The notes beneath the pieces were generated by a model, which was given only the letters and a program-made list of their open reading frames with translations, was not told where the DNA came from and made no database searches. From OLB9 sp041392785 (GTDB lineage Bacteria; Bacteroidota; Bacteroidia; Chitinophagales; Saprospiraceae), in assembly GCA_041392785.1 (NCBI GenBank), contig JAWKLK010000003.1:186001-250000 (forward strand): a stretch of DNA of 64,000 nucleotides, written 5' to 3'. This document shows, piece after piece, positions 63,289-64,000 of this stretch. Both the position numbers and the translations under genes were made by a program. The number at the start of each line of letters is the position of its first letter. Within the stretch, counting starts at the first letter, position 1.

Positions 63289-63390
63289 GTCACACTTTAT
63301 CAGAATGGATACCATTCAAAATTTACTTACAATACTTAAGCAAAAAGGCGAAATTTGATATATATTTGTGGGAGGTATAATAATGTTATG
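63289..63390 (+). repeat. 102-bp dispersed repeat, copy 3, upstream of the ParD locus
   Basis: Same length as the copies at 49122 and 61923, with only a few substitutions; promoter box TATATTTG at 63361-63368, ending GGTATAATAATGTTATG. The antitoxin gene 70 nt further on also has its own stronger promoter at 63416-63446. Confidence 0.85.
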
Positions 63391-63415
63391 TTGGATGAGA
63401 AATATCACATAAAAC

Positions 63416-63446
63416 TTGACAACTATACCAAATATTGGTATCTTTG
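63416..63446 (+). promoter_or_regulatory. Promoter of the parD gene (-33 TTG, -7 TATCTTTG)
   Basis: A TTG at 63416-63418 and a perfect TATCTTTG at 63439-63446 are spaced 20 nt apart, the best -33/-7 pair in the window. The ATG follows 15 nt after the -7 box. Confidence 0.7.
63425..63441 (+). promoter_or_regulatory. Operator-like palindrome in the parD promoter
   Basis: ATACCAA-ATA-TTGGTAT is a perfect 7-bp palindrome with a 3-nt spacer lying between and overlapping the promoter boxes. It is the expected position for ParD-type autorepression. Binding is inferred. Confidence 0.65.
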
Positions 63447-63461
63447 TAAAAAAATGTAGAA

Positions 63462-63707
63462 ATGTCAAAGAACACATCAGTTACCTTAGGGGATCATTTT
63501 GAACAAATCATTGAAAGAAGCATAGAATCTGGTCGGTACTCTTCTGCAAGTGAAGTTATTAGAGAAGGACTAAGACTTGTAGAAGAAAGGGAACAGAAAA
63601 TTAAGATGCTTAGGGAAGCAATAGAAGCGGGAGAAAAAAGTGGTTATGTGAAAAATTTTGACCCAGTAAAACACTTAGAAAAACTTAATCAAAGTTACAA
63701 AGAATGA
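63462..63707 (+). CDS. parD: ParD-type antitoxin (ribbon-helix-helix)
   Basis: The 81-residue product matches the ParD/CC2985 antitoxin type: an N-terminal ribbon-helix-helix DNA-binding segment (TSVTLGDHFEQIIERSIESG, then YSSASEVIREGLRLVEERE) and a C-terminal helix that normally covers the ParE toxin. Its own promoter with a palindromic operator suggests self-repression. A ParE gene would be expected to overlap its end. Instead the overlapping frame at 63704 is a short chimera. Confidence 0.85.
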   Translation: MSKNTSVTLGDHFEQIIERSIESGRYSSASEVIREGLRLVEEREQKIKMLREAIEAGEKSGYVKNFDPVKHLEKLNQSYKE

Positions 63708-63889
63708 AGCTTAAGTTTGAAATAAGCGAATTTGCATTAGAATTTGCTGGTGTGCAAAGAGCTCAAATCTCTAAGCTAGAAAACGGTAAATCAAGTATAA
63801 CTATCGGAACATTATTAAAGGTGATGAATGCTCTAAAAGCAAAAGTTAGTTTTAGTGTAGAAAAATTAGGAGAAGTTCAAATGGGGTAA
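63704..63889 (+). pseudogene. Chimera of a ParE-like N-terminus and the C-terminal half of an XRE-type antitoxin
   Basis: A 61-residue frame overlapping parD by 4 nt, as parE usually does. The first ~13 residues (MKLKFEISEFALE) look like the start of a ParE toxin. From about residue 14 it becomes AGVQRAQISKLENGKSSITI and ends LKAKVSFSVEKL, the second half of a HigA/HipB-like helix-turn-helix antitoxin. Neither part is complete: there is no RelE-fold toxin core, and helices 1-2 of the HTH are missing. I read it as the result of a deletion that joined two different toxin-antitoxin genes. A genuine small protein is not excluded. Confidence 0.6.
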
Positions 63890-63907
63890 AATTAAAAACC
63901 TGATGTA

Positions 63908-63978
63908 ACAACGGATATGATGATAGATTCGATATCGCTGCATCCGCTCTATATCACAGCCGTTGTAAGCACATTCAA
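63908..63978. repeat. Imperfect inverted-repeat structure at the right window end
   Basis: AACAACGG (near 63908) pairs with CCGTTGT (near 63960) around an internal AT/GC-mixed spacer. It lies directly behind the toxin-antitoxin locus and resembles the structure near 62577-62660 in size, though not in sequence. Nothing else was found in the last 100 nt. Confidence 0.35.
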
Positions 63979-64000
63979 AGAAGATAGCCAATGAATAGTA

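Overview
The window looks like a chromosomal segment of a gliding or surface-attached Bacteroidota, most likely of the Saprospiria/Saprospiraceae type (inference). The evidence is low G+C DNA, many promoters of the Bacteroidota form TAnnTTTG (-7 box), and at least eight exported proteins ending in type IX secretion system (T9SS) sorting domains. One of these ends in a gliding-motility-associated (type B) C-terminal domain. No rRNA or tRNA gene and no CRISPR array was seen.

Layout. 1-2032: 3' part of a large secreted BNR/PKD/discoidin protein. 2133-7371: core genes ftsX, mqnA, a nitrilase-family amidase, a lipoprotein, an ABM protein, rnpA (apparently starting at ATT) and a VOC protein, plus a remnant of a TonB-dependent receptor. 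7372-15359: leftward secreted proteins, namely a DUF1501/DUF1800/discoidin set, an Omp28-like protein whose active-site cysteines are serines, and a TlpA-like protein with intact CGPC. 15684-17443: a membrane protein, a 6-pyruvoyl-tetrahydropterin synthase homologue and a deoxynucleoside kinase. 17477-25726: a giant SprB-repeat adhesin locus with about 15 near-identical 219-bp repeats, broken by many small indels. It lies downstream of a beta-helix T9SS protein (25784-28714). 28942-32347: a membrane-anchored AraC regulator and an FG-GAP T9SS protein.

32522-37293 is a deoxyribonucleoside catabolic operon (deoA, deoC, double-domain aldehyde dehydrogenase). 37327-48995 holds housekeeping genes: a SWIM-like protein, a DEAD-box helicase, an FMN reductase, uvrC, mgsA, an S9 peptidase, era, a 48-residue membrane protein and a LuxE-type acyltransferase.

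From about 49.1 kb the window becomes accessory DNA. A complete type I Wadjet operon (jetABCD, anti-plasmid SMC-like complex) is followed by a secreted esterase, an IS1380-like element, an NmrA-like/DJ-1 gene pair and small genes ending in a ParD antitoxin with an operator-like palindrome. Three exactly 102-bp copies of a dispersed repeat, each carrying a TATATTTG promoter box, sit in front of the Wadjet operon, an orphan gene and the ParD locus. This repeat is the best candidate for something undescribed: it looks like a cassette boundary or mobile promoter. Behind parD the toxin seems to have been replaced by a chimera of a ParE-like N-terminus and the C-terminal half of an XRE-type antitoxin.
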